Source: Halocaridina rubra (Eukaryota; Arthropoda; Malacostraca; Decapoda; Atyidae). From it: 64,000 nucleotides of DNA. A model generated the notes under the pieces. The model was not told the origin of the DNA and made no database searches. It saw only the letters and a list, made by a program, of their open reading frames with translations. The stretch is taken from positions 2,501 through 66,500 of the forward strand of contig JAXCGZ010015121.1 in assembly GCA_037179515.1 (NCBI GenBank), written 5' to 3'. The position numbers were made by a program, and so were the translations under genes. Positions 41,586 through 51,832 of this stretch are shown here, one piece after another. Numbering within the stretch: the first letter of the stretch is position 1; each line of letters opens with the position of its first letter.

Positions 41586-44455
41586 GGCAGTAGAATTAAA
41601 ATATAGGATTCACAACAGTAAGGCAGATATAGTAGCAATTTCAGACTAAGTTGAGTTAGGACATAAACAGTGTCACAGGTTTTCCTAAGGGCTTCAGAAT
41701 ATTAATGGTTGAAAGATCTGAGAGGACTGGAGGAGGGATAGCACTGCTCATAAGTGAAAGAATTCAAGTTGGAGAAATAAGCTTGGCTATAGAAAGTGAG
41801 TTCAAGGAGTTTCTTGTTGCTCGCATAAATACTGGGTCAGAGAGCATAATAATAACTGTTGTATATAACCCACCAAGGAAACAGAATAGGCTTGAAGTTT
41901 ATGAGGAAAGTCTTATAGGTACTATCGAAGTCATAAACTCAGTTGTTAACATGGCACGGGAGAGAATAGGTAGGATTTTGATTATGGGAGATTTTAATCA
42001 TAAAGAGATAGATTGGATAAATCTTGAACCACACAGTGGTGAGGACTCATTCGGGGCAAGATTCCTAGATTGCGTACAAGGGAATTTCCTACACCAACAT
42101 GTAATGGAACCAAAGAGGGCCAGGGGTGGGGATGAGCCATCACTACTTGATCTAGTATTCACAGATAATGTGTTGGATATTGAAAAAATTGAGTATGAAC
42201 CACCAATTGGAAAGAGTGACCACTGTGTGATGTTGATGGAGTATATCATTGAAGATATTCTGCCTGAGAGTAGAGGCACTGAGGACATGAGGAGGAACTA
42301 TACAAAAGGAGATTACATCAAAATGAATGAGCTCTTTGCAGTTATTGACTGGAGAACCTTAATTTTCAATAAATCTGCACAAGAACTGTAGGACATCTTT
42401 TGTGAGAAATATGGGAAGATAGTAGATTGCTGCATACCTGTCACCAAAGTAGGTGTAATTCATTCCAGAGAGAAATGGTTCGATAATGAGTGTAAAAGAG
42501 CTAAGGAGTGGAGAGACAAATGCTGGAAAAGGTATAGGAGGAGAAAAACATAAATGCCTGGCAAACCTACAAAAGAGCAAGAAATGACTACCTAAGTAAA
42601 AGGAGAGAGGCAGAGAGAGACTATGAGAGGGGCATCACCAGGAAGGCTAAAGAAAATCCCAAGCTTTACCATAGCTTTATCAGAGGAAAACTGAAGGTAA
42701 AAGAACAGGTTTTAAGGCTAAAGAGAGCGGATGGAAGCATCACTGAGACGGATGAAGAGATCTGCAAAGAATTGAACAAGGAGTTTCAGTCAGTATTTAC
42801 AGTAGAAAATACCCCACCCCCTCAGATTGCAGAGATAGAAGCTCAAAGGCCGGTATTAGAGAACATCAACCTTACAACCACAGAGGTATGCAAAGCGCTG
42901 ATGGATTTAGAGGGTCACAAAGCTACAGGTCCAGATGACATATCCCCTCATGTACTTAAAAAATGCGCAAACACAATATCAGTGGCACTAAGTATCATAT
43001 TTAAAAAGTCGATGGAGTCAGGGGAGATTCCAAGATGCTGGAAACAAGCAAATGTGATACCTATCTTCAAAAAGGGAAGGAGGGATATGGCTCTGAACTA
43101 TAGACCAGTTTCCTTGACCAGCATAGTTTGCAAAGTTATGGAGAAACTACTAAGGAAACATATCTCTCTTCACTTGGAATCCTTCAACTTTTTGTCAGTG
43201 AGGCAACATGGCTTCAGAGAAGGTAGATCAACAGTAACAAACTTATTAGAATTTTATGATGAGGTAAGCCGAATCTTACAGGAAAGAGAGGGCTGGGCAG
43301 ATTGCATATTCCTAGACTTCCAGAAAGCGTTTGACACTGTTCCACATGGGAGACTTATTAGGAAGCTGCAAGCAATGGCTAGAATAGGTGGAAATGTCTT
43401 GGAATGGATAAAAACTTACTTAGAAGGAAGGGAACAGAGGGTTAGAGTAAGACACTCAGTGTCTGAATGGAGAAGAGTTAGTAGTGGAGTTCCACATGGT
43501 TCAGTTTTAGGGCCACCTTTGTTCCTTGTATATGTAAATGACCTACCAGAGTGTGTAAATTCATTCATGAATATGTTTGCAGATGATGCAAAGATTGTGA
43601 AGAAAGTAGGAAACGAGAACAATGGTAGAAAATTTCAGGAAGATCTAAATAGTCTGCATGAGTGGTCAGAAAAGTGGCTGATGAAATTCAATACTTCAAA
43701 ATGTAAGGTAATGAGAATGGGTACAAGTGCAAGAAGGCCCAGGTTTGACTACTCGGTGGCTGGAGTACAACTTCAAGAGACAGAAAATGAGAAATCTAGG
43801 AATAAACATAGTGGCAGATTTGTCTCCAGAAATAGATATAAATGGCATAGTAAGGGCAGCATATGCCCTCTTATCAAATGTAAAGGTAACCTTCAGGCAC
43901 ATGGACAAGGAAATGTTCAGAAATATTTATTTAACCTATGTGAGGCCAAAACTCGAATATGCAGCCCCCTTTTGGAATCCACACTTGAAAAAGCACATAA
44001 TAAGCTTGAAAAAGTTCAAAGACATGCCACGAAACTGGTGCCAGAAATACGTAATCTCAGTTATGATGAGAGGTTGAGGGAATTAGACTTACCATCACTC
44101 GAAACTAGGAGATTGAGGGGGATATGGTGACAATCTTTAAATTCCTTCATGGTTATGATAGAGTGGATAGGGATCGATATTTTGATATGGTTGGCTCTAG
44201 AACTAGAGGTTATAGTTTGCAGCTTCGTAAGAAAACTTTTTTGCAGGATGTAAAGAAATACTTTTTTCAGTGTAAGAGTAGTTGATAATTGGAATTGGCT
44301 AAGCGAGGAGGTAGTTAATGCTATTTCAATCCATAGTTTTAAGGACAGGTATGATAAGTATCACTAAGTATAAAATCTAACCGATCATGAGACGGGAAGA
44401 TACGAGCTTTGGGCTCTTTCCCGTAAACACATTTAGGTAATCACAATTAGGTAAT
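41586..44455 (+). mobile_element. AC-associated LINE copy 13, near-complete ORF2, broken
   Basis: Starts GGCAGTAGAATTAAAATATAGG in the endonuclease N terminus. Frame 41705-42391 is endonuclease (GDFNHKEIDWINLEP, GKSDHCVMLMEY) and ends at a TAG. Frame 42772-44130 (452 codons) is RT with FADDAK, shifted by a small deletion near 43790 so the last third is read out of frame; the true frame is 43727-44077. Its 3' region has further indels near 44110 and 44265. Confidence 0.94.
42772..44130 (+). CDS. Reverse transcriptase, LINE copy 13 (longest RT frame, C-terminal third frameshifted)
   Basis: Residues 1 to about 340 are a continuous RT: ATGPDDISPHVLKKCAN, NYRPVSLTS, QHGFREGRSTVTNLLEF, LDFQKAFDTVPHGRL, GVPHGSVLGPPLFL, FADDAKIVKKV. 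A deletion near 43790 moves the rest out of the family frame until a compensating change near 43995 restores KLEKVQRHATKLVPEIRN. Not functional as it stands. Confidence 0.8.
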   Translation: MNKEFQSVFTVENTPPPQIAEIEAQRPVLENINLTTTEVCKALMDLEGHKATGPDDISPHVLKKCANTISVALSIIFKKSMESGEIPRCWKQANVIPIFKKGRRDMALNYRPVSLTSIVCKVMEKLLRKHISLHLESFNFLSVRQHGFREGRSTVTNLLEFYDEVSRILQEREGWADCIFLDFQKAFDTVPHGRLIRKLQAMARIGGNVLEWIKTYLEGREQRVRVRHSVSEWRRVSSGVPHGSVLGPPLFLVYVNDLPECVNSFMNMFADDAKIVKKVGNENNGRKFQEDLNSLHEWSEKWLMKFNTSKCKVMRMGTSARRPRFDYSVAGVQLQETENEKSRNKHSGRFVSRNRYKWHSKGSICPLIKCKGNLQAHGQGNVQKYLFNLCEAKTRICSPLLESTLEKAHNKLEKVQRHATKLVPEIRNLSYDERLRELDLPSLETRRLRGIW

Positions 44456-44461
44456 CACACA

Positions 44462-44492
<31 letters not shown>
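44456..44492. repeat. (CA)n tract between LINE copies 13 and 14
   Basis: About 37 bp with one CC interruption near 44468. Confidence 0.95.
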
Positions 44493-44493
<1 letters not shown>

Positions 44494-45280
44494 TGGTCAG
44501 AAAAGTGGCTAATGAAATTCAATACTTCAAAATGTAAGGTAATGAGAATGGGTACAAGTGCAAGAAGGCCCAAGCTTGACTACTCGGTGGCTGGAGCACA
44601 ACTTCAAGAGACAGAAAATGAGAGAGATCTAGGAGTAAACATACTGGCAGATTTGTCTCCAGAAATACATATAAATGGCATAGTAAGGGCAGCATATGCA
44701 TTCTTATCAAATGTAAGGGTAGCCTTCAGGCACATGGACAAGGAAATGTTCAGAAATATTTATGTAACCTATGTGAGGCCAAAACTCGAATATGCAGCCC
44801 CCTTTTGGAATCGGCACTTGAAAAAGCACATAGCTAAGCTTGAAAAAGTTCAAAGACATGCCACGAAACTGGTGCCAGAAATACGCAATCTCAGTTATGA
44901 TGAGAGGCTGAGGGAATTAGACTTACCATCACTCGAAGCTAGAAGAGTGAGGGGGGATATGGTGACAGTCTTTAAATTCCTTCATGGTTATGATAGAGTG
45001 GATAGGGATCGATATTTTGATATGGCTGGCTCTAGAACTAGAGGTTATAGTTTGAAGCTTCGTAAGAAAACTTGTTTGCAGGATGTAAGGAAATACTTTT
45101 TCAGTGTAAGAGTAGTTGATAATTGGAATTGGCTAAGCGAGGAGGTAGGTAATGCTATCTCAATCCATAGTTTTAAGGACAGGTATGATAAGTATCACTA
45201 AGTCTAAAATGGAACCGATCAGGAGACGGGAAGATAAGAGCTTTGGGCTCTTTCCCGTAAACACAATTAGGTAATCACAA
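44492..45280 (+). mobile_element. AC-associated LINE copy 14 (5'-truncated)
   Basis: Starts AGTGGTCAGAAAAGTGGC, the LHEWSEKWL position downstream of FADDAK. Intact frame 44512-45201 (229 codons) to the family stop. Ends AATTAGGTAATCACAA with no CA tract; copy 15 follows at once. Confidence 0.94.
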
Positions 45281-45950
45281 GATAGAACAAAAGTAACAAA
45301 GTTATTAGAATTTTATGATGAGGTAAGCTTAACCTTACAGGAAAGAGAGGGCTGGGCAGATTGCATATTCCTAGACTTCCAGAAATCATTTGACAGTCCC
45401 ACAATGGATAAAAACCTACTTAGAAGGAAGGGAACAGAGGGTTTGAGTAAGAAACTCAGAGTCTGAATGGAGAAGATTTAGTAGTGGAATTTACATGGTT
45501 CAGTTTTAGGGCCACTTTTGTTCCTTGTATATGTAAATGACCTACCAGAGTCTGTGAATTCATTCATGAATATGCTTGCAGATGATGCAAAGATTTTGAA
45601 GAAAGTAAGAAACGAAAACAATGGTAGAGAATTTCAGGAAGACCTAAATAGTCTGCGTGAGTTGTCAGAATAGTGGCTAAAGGAAATTCAATACTTCAAT
45701 TTGTAAGGTAATGAGAATGGGTACAAGTGCAAGAAGGCTCAACCTTAAATACTCAATGGCAGGATCAGAAATTCAAGAGACAAAGAGATCTAGAAGTAAA
45801 CATGCTGAGCGAATTGTCTCCAGAAATGCATTTAAATGGCATAGTAAGGGCACCATATGTTTTCTTAGCAAATGTAAGGGTAGCCTTTAGGCACATGGAC
45901 AAGGACAAGTTCAGAAATTTTTTAGGTAAACTGTTAGGCCAAAGCTTGAA
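45281..45950 (+). mobile_element. AC-associated LINE copy 15, old, cut by an LTR
   Basis: GATAGAACAAAAGTAAC onward matches RT from GRSTVTN to RPKLE with many indels (for example a loss near FDTVPH, about 45392-45405). Homology stops at 45950 exactly where an LTR begins. Confidence 0.9.
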
Positions 45951-46368
45951 TGATGTATCTGTATATATATCACCCCCGTGAGTGCCCCATGTGCAAGCTA
46001 GAAGGCCACGTGGATTCTCTGTTCTTTGAACCAAGCCTAGAATTGGCGCCCAAACTGGCGTTCTTTAGGCACCCCCACATCATAGGTTATGGGGTGTTCC
46101 CCCTTCTATTGAAATCCTATTGGTGGAGGCTTGACCAAGTGCCTGACCCAAGGTATAAAAGGGCCAGACAATGAGCGGGAAGAGTAGCGTATTGTTGGCG
46201 CCCATACAGATAACATTACGTTAAGGGGACGGGAGCATTGAGGCCTAGAGGTACTATGTAGTTTATAAATAAATTAAGTGTTAAGTATCTCCGCATATCT
46301 ATTACCACCTTGCATGAGCGAGACATGGCTTGTTGTGTAGAGAATAATAAGAAATGTCTTATACCACA
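45951..46368 (+). mobile_element. LTR (418 bp) of a + strand LTR retrotransposon
   Basis: Begins TGATGTATCTG and ends CTTATACCACA (TG...CA). Contains a TATA box (TATAAAAG, 46154-46161) and AATAAA at 46268. Followed by AAGGTGGCAGCGAAAC, a plausible primer-binding site starting TGG. No second copy of this LTR is in the window. Confidence 0.75.
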
Positions 46369-46848
46369 AAGGTGGCAGCGAAACTACAACTAAATACATG
46401 ACAGTGAAGTAATACTACAAAATACATCAGTGTTATATTGCCGGCTATGATACTTAATACTACACTGGTGCCAGCTGAGTATGATCCCATGCTGGAATCA
46501 TTGTGAAGAGACAAGAAGTTATATGCCAGTGAATCTTAAGCTGTGAAATAGATGCAGGATACAGAAGAGTATAACATATCTGAAAGAAATGTCGAAGGAA
46601 GCACAACGAGTCATACCTCATCCTCCTCAACCCTGGGTCCCTAGAGGAAAAGTGCCCAGCATTAAGAATTGTCCCATACATTTGACTCTGGGGCAAAGTT
46701 GGTGAAACATCGTTCACGAAGGCTGAAAAACGTCAAATGGAGAGACGAGCGGTCGAGTGGAAAGAGAAATCCTGCGCGATTCACAAAGTACTTCACCGTG
46801 CATAGGACTGTGAGTGAGAAGATGCCTGGGATGGTGAATCGGTGATCT
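46369..46848 (+). other. Leader of the + strand LTR element, truncated
   Basis: Primer-binding-site-like sequence then about 460 bp with no long frame. It is cut at 46849 by the 3' LTR of the minus-strand element. Confidence 0.5.
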
Positions 46849-47230
46849 TATAGTTCAATGTTGACAAGGTATCAAGATTACCACAATATCATTTAAGGTA
46901 ACAAATTAGGCCAAAGTCATTAATTTTCAAGCAATTTTTATGTATCGAAAATGAACAGACCAAAAGTATCACACTAGACGAAAAAGGCGGCAAATACAGA
47001 GTCAGTGTTGCCATAAAACAGAAAACCAAAACAACGTACAGTTCGTTATGACAAAAAGAAGCAAAATTAAGGGATCAGTTTAGAACAACAACAAAAATAT
47101 TAATAAATAAAGTGAAAATATATATATATCAATTAATAAATAAATTAATATATAAATAAAGAAGACATATATCATACCACTACAACACTCCAAATAAAGA
47201 AAGAAAATACACCATGCCACTACAACACTC
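46849..47230 (-). repeat. 3' LTR of the minus-strand gypsy element
   Basis: Left boundary aligns with the right LTR at TATAGTTCAATG / TGTAGTTCAATG. The right boundary is set by a polypurine tract followed by TGTTGTAGTGG on the minus strand; this CACTACAACACTCC motif occurs twice (47179 and 47218), so the end could also be about 47190. Confidence 0.65.
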
Positions 47231-47456
47231 CCCTGCCAGTACAGGAGTACATTAGTTTTTAACACTGATAATAGAAAATATAGATATATAATATATATGT
47301 GGAGACATAGATACAAAAATACAAATTAATAATATACATAATCAAGGTTATGATTAAATCTAACTCGACGAGATTTCGTAACAACAGATTGAGGTATTTT
47401 CTCTTCAATAGCATCTTCATTATCAATATTTTCAGGAATAGATGCACTACTAGGAA

Positions 47457-47834
47457 TTAATGTATCAGAATCTGTGTCATTTGTGGAATTAGAATCAGAA
47501 AAATTTCATTATTTACATTTGGTTCAATCACATCAGAATTGACAGCCTCTGGCACAGAATCATTATTTACAGTAGGTTTTGTCTCATTAGAATTGATAGT
47601 TTTTGGTATTGAGGCAGGTTTCAATCTATCTACAGATACAGTAGTTAAATTTCCAGAAAGCTGACGTAGAATAAAATATTTATCACCACGTTCCACAACT
47701 TCAAGTGGACCAAAGTAGGGAGCCTCTAAAGGGCGACGTACACGATCCACTCTAACCCAAACATGTGTACATGATTCAAGATCTTTTGGAACATAAGGTT
47801 TAACAGAGGATGAATGAAGGTATCCATAAGAGGA
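47457..47834 (-). pseudogene. Integrase C-terminal part after an in-frame stop
   Basis: After the stop near 47835 the same frame stays open: 47750-47457 begins MDRVRRPLEAPYFGPLEVVE and contains KYFILRQLSGNLTTVSVDRL, the SH3-like C-terminal integrase domain of gypsy elements. The 28 codons between the stop and this Met (PYVPKDLESCTHVWVRVD) are also family-like, so the stop is a point lesion. Confidence 0.8.
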
Positions 47835-49553
47835 TTAAGAAAAATCTAATTCACGCATTCGAGATACAAATTCAGAGACAATTTCTTTTTGTTGTGCAAA
47901 AGAAGGAATTTCAGTTGTTACCATGATTTTAGGACTAAGTAGCATACTTCCTGTCACCAAAGTAAATGGAGAAACTCCAGACTCTGTGGGGAGACATCTT
48001 AAACCTAAAAGTACTATTGGTAAAGAAACAAGCCAATCATCTTTACGTGCCATCAGAGATACTTTCAATACTCTATGTGATCTTTCAACCATGCCATTGG
48101 ATTGAGGGTGATATGAAGTGGTACGCAGTCTATGAAATCCAATTATAGAGGAAAGTTGCTGAAATAATGCAGATTCAAACTGAGCACCTCTATCAGTAAA
48201 AACATATAATGGCACTCCAAAACGAGATACCCAACCTTTAATAAAAGCAAAAGCAACAGTGGTAGCAGAAATATCTGTGATGGGGATGGCTTCCAACCAT
48301 CTAGTAGATCTGTCAATACAGGTAAGAACGTATTGTTCTGGTGCTGTAAAAGACTGGCCAGGGACTTTACTAGGAGGGAGAGGACCAACAATATCTAAAT
48401 GTACAAATTCAAATCTCCCAAAAGGTGCTGTAAAATTTGTAATAGGAGCACGGGTATGGCGGTGCACTTTAACTTGCTGACAAGAAGTACACTCTTTAGT
48501 CCAACTTCGAATATCTCGATCCATATTAGGCCAAAAGTACCTAGCTTTGATAAGGCGCAACGTACCTTTGACTCCTGGATGTGAAATGTTATGCATAAGT
48601 TGAAATACTGATTTACGACAAGCTAAGGGAAGAAATGGTCTCGGATGGGGTGTTGACACGTCACAATATAAGTCATGATTCTGAATTTTGAAAATGTTCA
48701 ATCTCTCTTTGTAATTAAGAATTTCTGTGTCAGTGGATTGGCTTTCAGCTATACTGGTTAAATCATGTAAGTCCACTGAGACAGAAGATAAAGGTAATGG
48801 TCTGGAAAGACAATCTGCTACAATATTGTCTGCACCCTTGATATGTACAACATCTGATATACACTCGCTAATTAAAGACCAATATCGTTGCTGTCTATCT
48901 GACTTGGCTGTATGAGGATTCTTAAATGCAAAAACAAGGGGTTTATGATCAGTAAATAAAACGGTTTCACGTCCTTCAATTACATGTTTAAATTTTAGTA
49001 CAGCCAGAAACGCAGCAAGCAGTTCTCGGTCAAAAGTAGAATAACACCTCTGAGTTTCTGATAATTTCTTTGAATAGATTTCAATAGGGACAAATTTACC
49101 ATCCTGAATTTGGTGTAACGCAGCTCCAGCTGCCACTTGGGAACAAACAGTCACCAGATGCAGTGGAGAATTACACTTACTAGTGAAATATGCAATGGTG
49201 CAAGCATTGTTAAGTGACTCTTTAGCACTTACAAAGGCAGATTCTGCTTCCGAATTCCATACTAGTTCTTTAGATTTAGGTTGTAATCTAATTAATTCGG
49301 TCAAAGGATATACATCAACAATATGCGGTACCATTTGTCTATAGTAATTGAGCATTCCTATAAACCTACATAAGGCAGCAGAATCTGCTGGCTTAGGAAA
49401 ATCAACAATATCTGTCTGTTTATGAGAACCAGGTTTTAAACCTTTAGCAGTGATCAAATATCCTAAATATTCTATTTCATTTTTAAAGAATTCACATTTA
49501 TCAATAGACATTTTAAGATTATTAGAGCTTAAGATTTCAAATACTATAGACAA
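47835..49553 (-). CDS. Gypsy pol: RT thumb, RNase H and integrase
   Basis: 572 codons. Residues 1-110 are RT connection (KCEFFKNEIEYLGYLI, LCRFIGMLNYYRQMVPHI). RNase H spans about 125-250 with E177 in FDREL and D202 in FTDHKPL. Integrase has the HHCC finger (H321, H325, C355, C358), then D387 (HLDIVGP), D454 (FTDRGAQFE) and E490 (NGMVERSH), the D,D35E spacing intact. The first Met is not a true start: removal of the 240-bp insertion joins this frame to the protease-RT frame. Confidence 0.92.
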   Translation of the reverse strand: MSIVFEILSSNNLKMSIDKCEFFKNEIEYLGYLITAKGLKPGSHKQTDIVDFPKPADSAALCRFIGMLNYYRQMVPHIVDVYPLTELIRLQPKSKELVWNSEAESAFVSAKESLNNACTIAYFTSKCNSPLHLVTVCSQVAAGAALHQIQDGKFVPIEIYSKKLSETQRCYSTFDRELLAAFLAVLKFKHVIEGRETVLFTDHKPLVFAFKNPHTAKSDRQQRYWSLISECISDVVHIKGADNIVADCLSRPLPLSSVSVDLHDLTSIAESQSTDTEILNYKERLNIFKIQNHDLYCDVSTPHPRPFLPLACRKSVFQLMHNISHPGVKGTLRLIKARYFWPNMDRDIRSWTKECTSCQQVKVHRHTRAPITNFTAPFGRFEFVHLDIVGPLPPSKVPGQSFTAPEQYVLTCIDRSTRWLEAIPITDISATTVAFAFIKGWVSRFGVPLYVFTDRGAQFESALFQQLSSIIGFHRLRTTSYHPQSNGMVERSHRVLKVSLMARKDDWLVSLPIVLLGLRCLPTESGVSPFTLVTGSMLLSPKIMVTTEIPSFAQQKEIVSEFVSRMRELDFS

Positions 49554-49577
49554 ATGTTTCTTGTGCTCTTCTGTATT

Positions 49578-49817
49578 GAAGAATGCATATTTGCAAATAC
49601 CTGTTGAAGAACAAAGTCAAGAGTTTTTAGTTATTAATACACACAAAGGAATGTATAAATACAAGAGGCTGCCCTTTGGCTTGTCCTCTTCTCCTGGTAT
49701 TTTTCAAAGATTTATTTCACAGATCTTATGTAATATTGATTGAGCCGACTGGCACCCATCTTTCAACAATAAACTGGAAGCCATGATATATACTCATTAT
49801 TAATACAAACCTTTACA
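49578..49817 (+). mobile_element. 240-bp insertion: antisense fragment of a different gypsy RT, with 6-bp target duplication
   Basis: TGTATT occurs at 49572-49577 and 49818-49823. Deleting the insert plus one TGTATT restores a continuous pol frame on the minus strand. On the + strand the insert reads LKNAYLQIPVEEQSQEFLVI and YKRLPFGLSSSPGIFQRF, the RT palm of another gypsy lineage, ending at TGA 49741-49743; an AATAAA is present near 49768. Not related to the host element at this position or orientation. Confidence 0.88.
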
Positions 49818-50846
49818 TGTATTCTCTGAAAATATCAGAATATCATCCAGGTAAATAAATACAAAATCAAGGTTTCTAAATAAATTGTCCATCAAACGCT
49901 GAAAAGTGGCAGGGGCATTCCGAAGACCATAAGGCATATATAAATATTCAAATAGCCCAAAGGGTGTGGTTACTGCTGTCTTTTCAACATCTGAAGGATT
50001 CATAGGGATCTGGTGATAGGCTTTTAACAAATCAATTTTACTGAATATCTTTTTCATGTAAAGCTTTATTGACACACTACTAATATGTGGTATAGGATAT
50101 TTATCTGGCTTGGTCAAAGTATTAAGTTGCCTAAAATCACCACATACTCTCCACTCTCCTGGCTTAGGTTTAGGAACTAAATGAATGGGTGAAGCCCAAG
50201 GTGATTTAGAGGGTTGTACAATTCCCATATCCAACAACTGCTTAAATGCTTCCTTGGTGGCAGAATATTTGTCTGGAGCCAACGGACGACATCTAGCAAA
50301 TGTCGGAGGAGAACTCCCTGTATCTATATAATGAAAAACATTAGAATTCTTGAAAGAATTATTAGCTGTAAGAGGCTTAACACAGGACAAGAGTGAGGGA
50401 AAATCTTGGAACAACTGTTGTACAGAATCAGGTAAATAGTTCAAATTATTAATCACATAAGAAACATTATGATTTGCAATATCACCTTTTACAGAACATT
50501 GTGTTATATTGTCATGTAAAGTTTTATTCTTACAATCAATAAACAATCCAAAATTGCAAAGAAAATCATTACCTAATAAAGGTGTACATACATCTGCAAC
50601 AACAAATGTCCAGTTAAATCGACGGCGCAACTGCCGAATATCAAGGTCAAGAATAATTTCACCATAAACTTTTATTGACTCACCAGTGGCCGTAGAAATA
50701 TTAACTGCTGTTGGCCTTAATAAAATTTCTGAAACATACTTATATGGAATAATGGAGACTGCAGCTCCTGTATCCACAATGAAGACCATGTCACTACAAC
50801 TAATTTTGGCTACAACCTGTAGAGGTGGCAGAACAGAAGTGGCCAT
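49800..50846 (-). CDS. Gypsy pol: protease and RT (cut by insertion)
   Basis: 348 codons. Aspartic protease active site FIVDTGAAVSIIP (D25), then RT: MGIVQPSKSPWASPIHLVPK, WRVCGDFRQLN, KIDLLKAYHQIPM, FGLFEYLYMPYGLRNAPATF and YLDD at 332-335. The last four codons come from the insertion. The frame is open upstream of the Met and overlaps the end of gag in the -1 frame. Confidence 0.92.
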   Translation of the reverse strand: MATSVLPPLQVVAKISCSDMVFIVDTGAAVSIIPYKYVSEILLRPTAVNISTATGESIKVYGEIILDLDIRQLRRRFNWTFVVADVCTPLLGNDFLCNFGLFIDCKNKTLHDNITQCSVKGDIANHNVSYVINNLNYLPDSVQQLFQDFPSLLSCVKPLTANNSFKNSNVFHYIDTGSSPPTFARCRPLAPDKYSATKEAFKQLLDMGIVQPSKSPWASPIHLVPKPKPGEWRVCGDFRQLNTLTKPDKYPIPHISSVSIKLYMKKIFSKIDLLKAYHQIPMNPSDVEKTAVTTPFGLFEYLYMPYGLRNAPATFQRLMDNLFRNLDFVFIYLDDILIFSENTCKGLY

Positions 50847-50875
50847 AGCTACAGTTTTCTCTTCTGTCTGCTTTA

Positions 50876-51694
50876 TTAGTTTTCCGTACTAGGAAAATTC
50901 CGTGCCGGCGACGAGGACCTAGACGTTGATGCTGGGGACGGCGCTCTAGAAGAATCCTTCATCTGGATATTTTGAGATTTATTCGGCCATTGGCACCACG
51001 GCTTGCACCATTTAGCCCGAGTTCCATAATATAAATGGGCACGACAAACTTTTGGGCATTGATTTTGATGGAACGGTAGCACTCCTAGTCCTACAGGTGG
51101 ATTCTTGGAAATTGATACATACTGGGATGTACTAGCTTGACGAGAAACTGACGACTGATTAACAACATTGATGGGCTTAGCCCTATTATTATTTTGAGAA
51201 AATACAACTAGTTCATCTGCAAGGTTGCCTAAAGCTGATAAATCCATATTTTGCTGAGAGGCTAAAACTGCCGAAATACTACTGGGAACTGCTTGCAAGA
51301 ATTTATGTTTCACTAGGTCATCTGTTACTCCTAATTTAGAAGCAGTTCTGCGAATTTCTTCTAAATAAACTGAAGGCTTGCCATGCATTACTGTATTACT
51401 TATCAAATCATTGAAAAGTTCAGGCTTGGTCTGTTCAAAAAGATTTGTGAGGTATGCTTTAATTATATCATAGTCTCTCCTATTTAAAGTGTCTTGGGGA
51501 ACACATTCCACAACTGTAGGGGGCAAGGCAGATAACACATGGAAAAATTTTGTTTCACTGGATTTCACATTAGCTAAGCCAAATTGAGCTTCAAGAATAG
51601 AAAACCACCATGAAACGCAGGTGTCCATGAATGCAGGGGCTTTCACTGCTATGTGCTTGACAGCACTAGACTTATCATCATCAGAATCGGGCAT
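50876..51694 (-). CDS. Gypsy gag with CHCC zinc finger
   Basis: 272 codons from MPDSDDDKSSAVKHIAVKAP. Capsid-like region 20-165 (FMDTCVSWWFSILEAQF, LTNLFEQTKPELFNDLI, KHKFLQAVPSSI). Zinc finger C217-x2-H220-x9-C230-x3-C234 (CRAHLYYGTRAKWCKPWCQW), the CHCC arrangement typical of the CsRn1 clade rather than the usual CCHC knuckle. Ser/Pro-rich tail. ATG lies about 120 bp from the primer-binding site. Confidence 0.9.
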   Translation of the reverse strand: MPDSDDDKSSAVKHIAVKAPAFMDTCVSWWFSILEAQFGLANVKSSETKFFHVLSALPPTVVECVPQDTLNRRDYDIIKAYLTNLFEQTKPELFNDLISNTVMHGKPSVYLEEIRRTASKLGVTDDLVKHKFLQAVPSSISAVLASQQNMDLSALGNLADELVVFSQNNNRAKPINVVNQSSVSRQASTSQYVSISKNPPVGLGVLPFHQNQCPKVCRAHLYYGTRAKWCKPWCQWPNKSQNIQMKDSSRAPSPASTSRSSSPARNFPSTEN

Positions 51695-51815
51695 TGTTTA
51701 TGACAGCTTATCTTGGAGTACAAATACTGAAAGAAACCTAGGCCTTGCCTACCGGTATGATGCTGAAGAAATTTTGTCACTTAGGCCTATCTTGTCAATT
51801 ACAAATATCTTGTCA

Positions 51816-51829
51816 CTCCGGGGTCACCA
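51816..51829 (-). other. Primer-binding site of the gypsy element
   Basis: TGGTGACCCCGGAG on the minus strand, three bases after the 5' LTR edge (ACTACA-AAG). TGG start and position fit a tRNA 3'-end primer site; the tRNA was not identified. Confidence 0.65.
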
Positions 51830-51832
51830 CTT

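Noticed and set aside
46460..46717. 85-codon minus-strand ORF in the LTR leader
   Set aside because: No domain, lies in a non-coding leader of an LTR element on the opposite strand.
47923..48584. Short + strand ORFs over the gypsy integrase
   Set aside because: Antisense shadows of the minus-strand pol frame.
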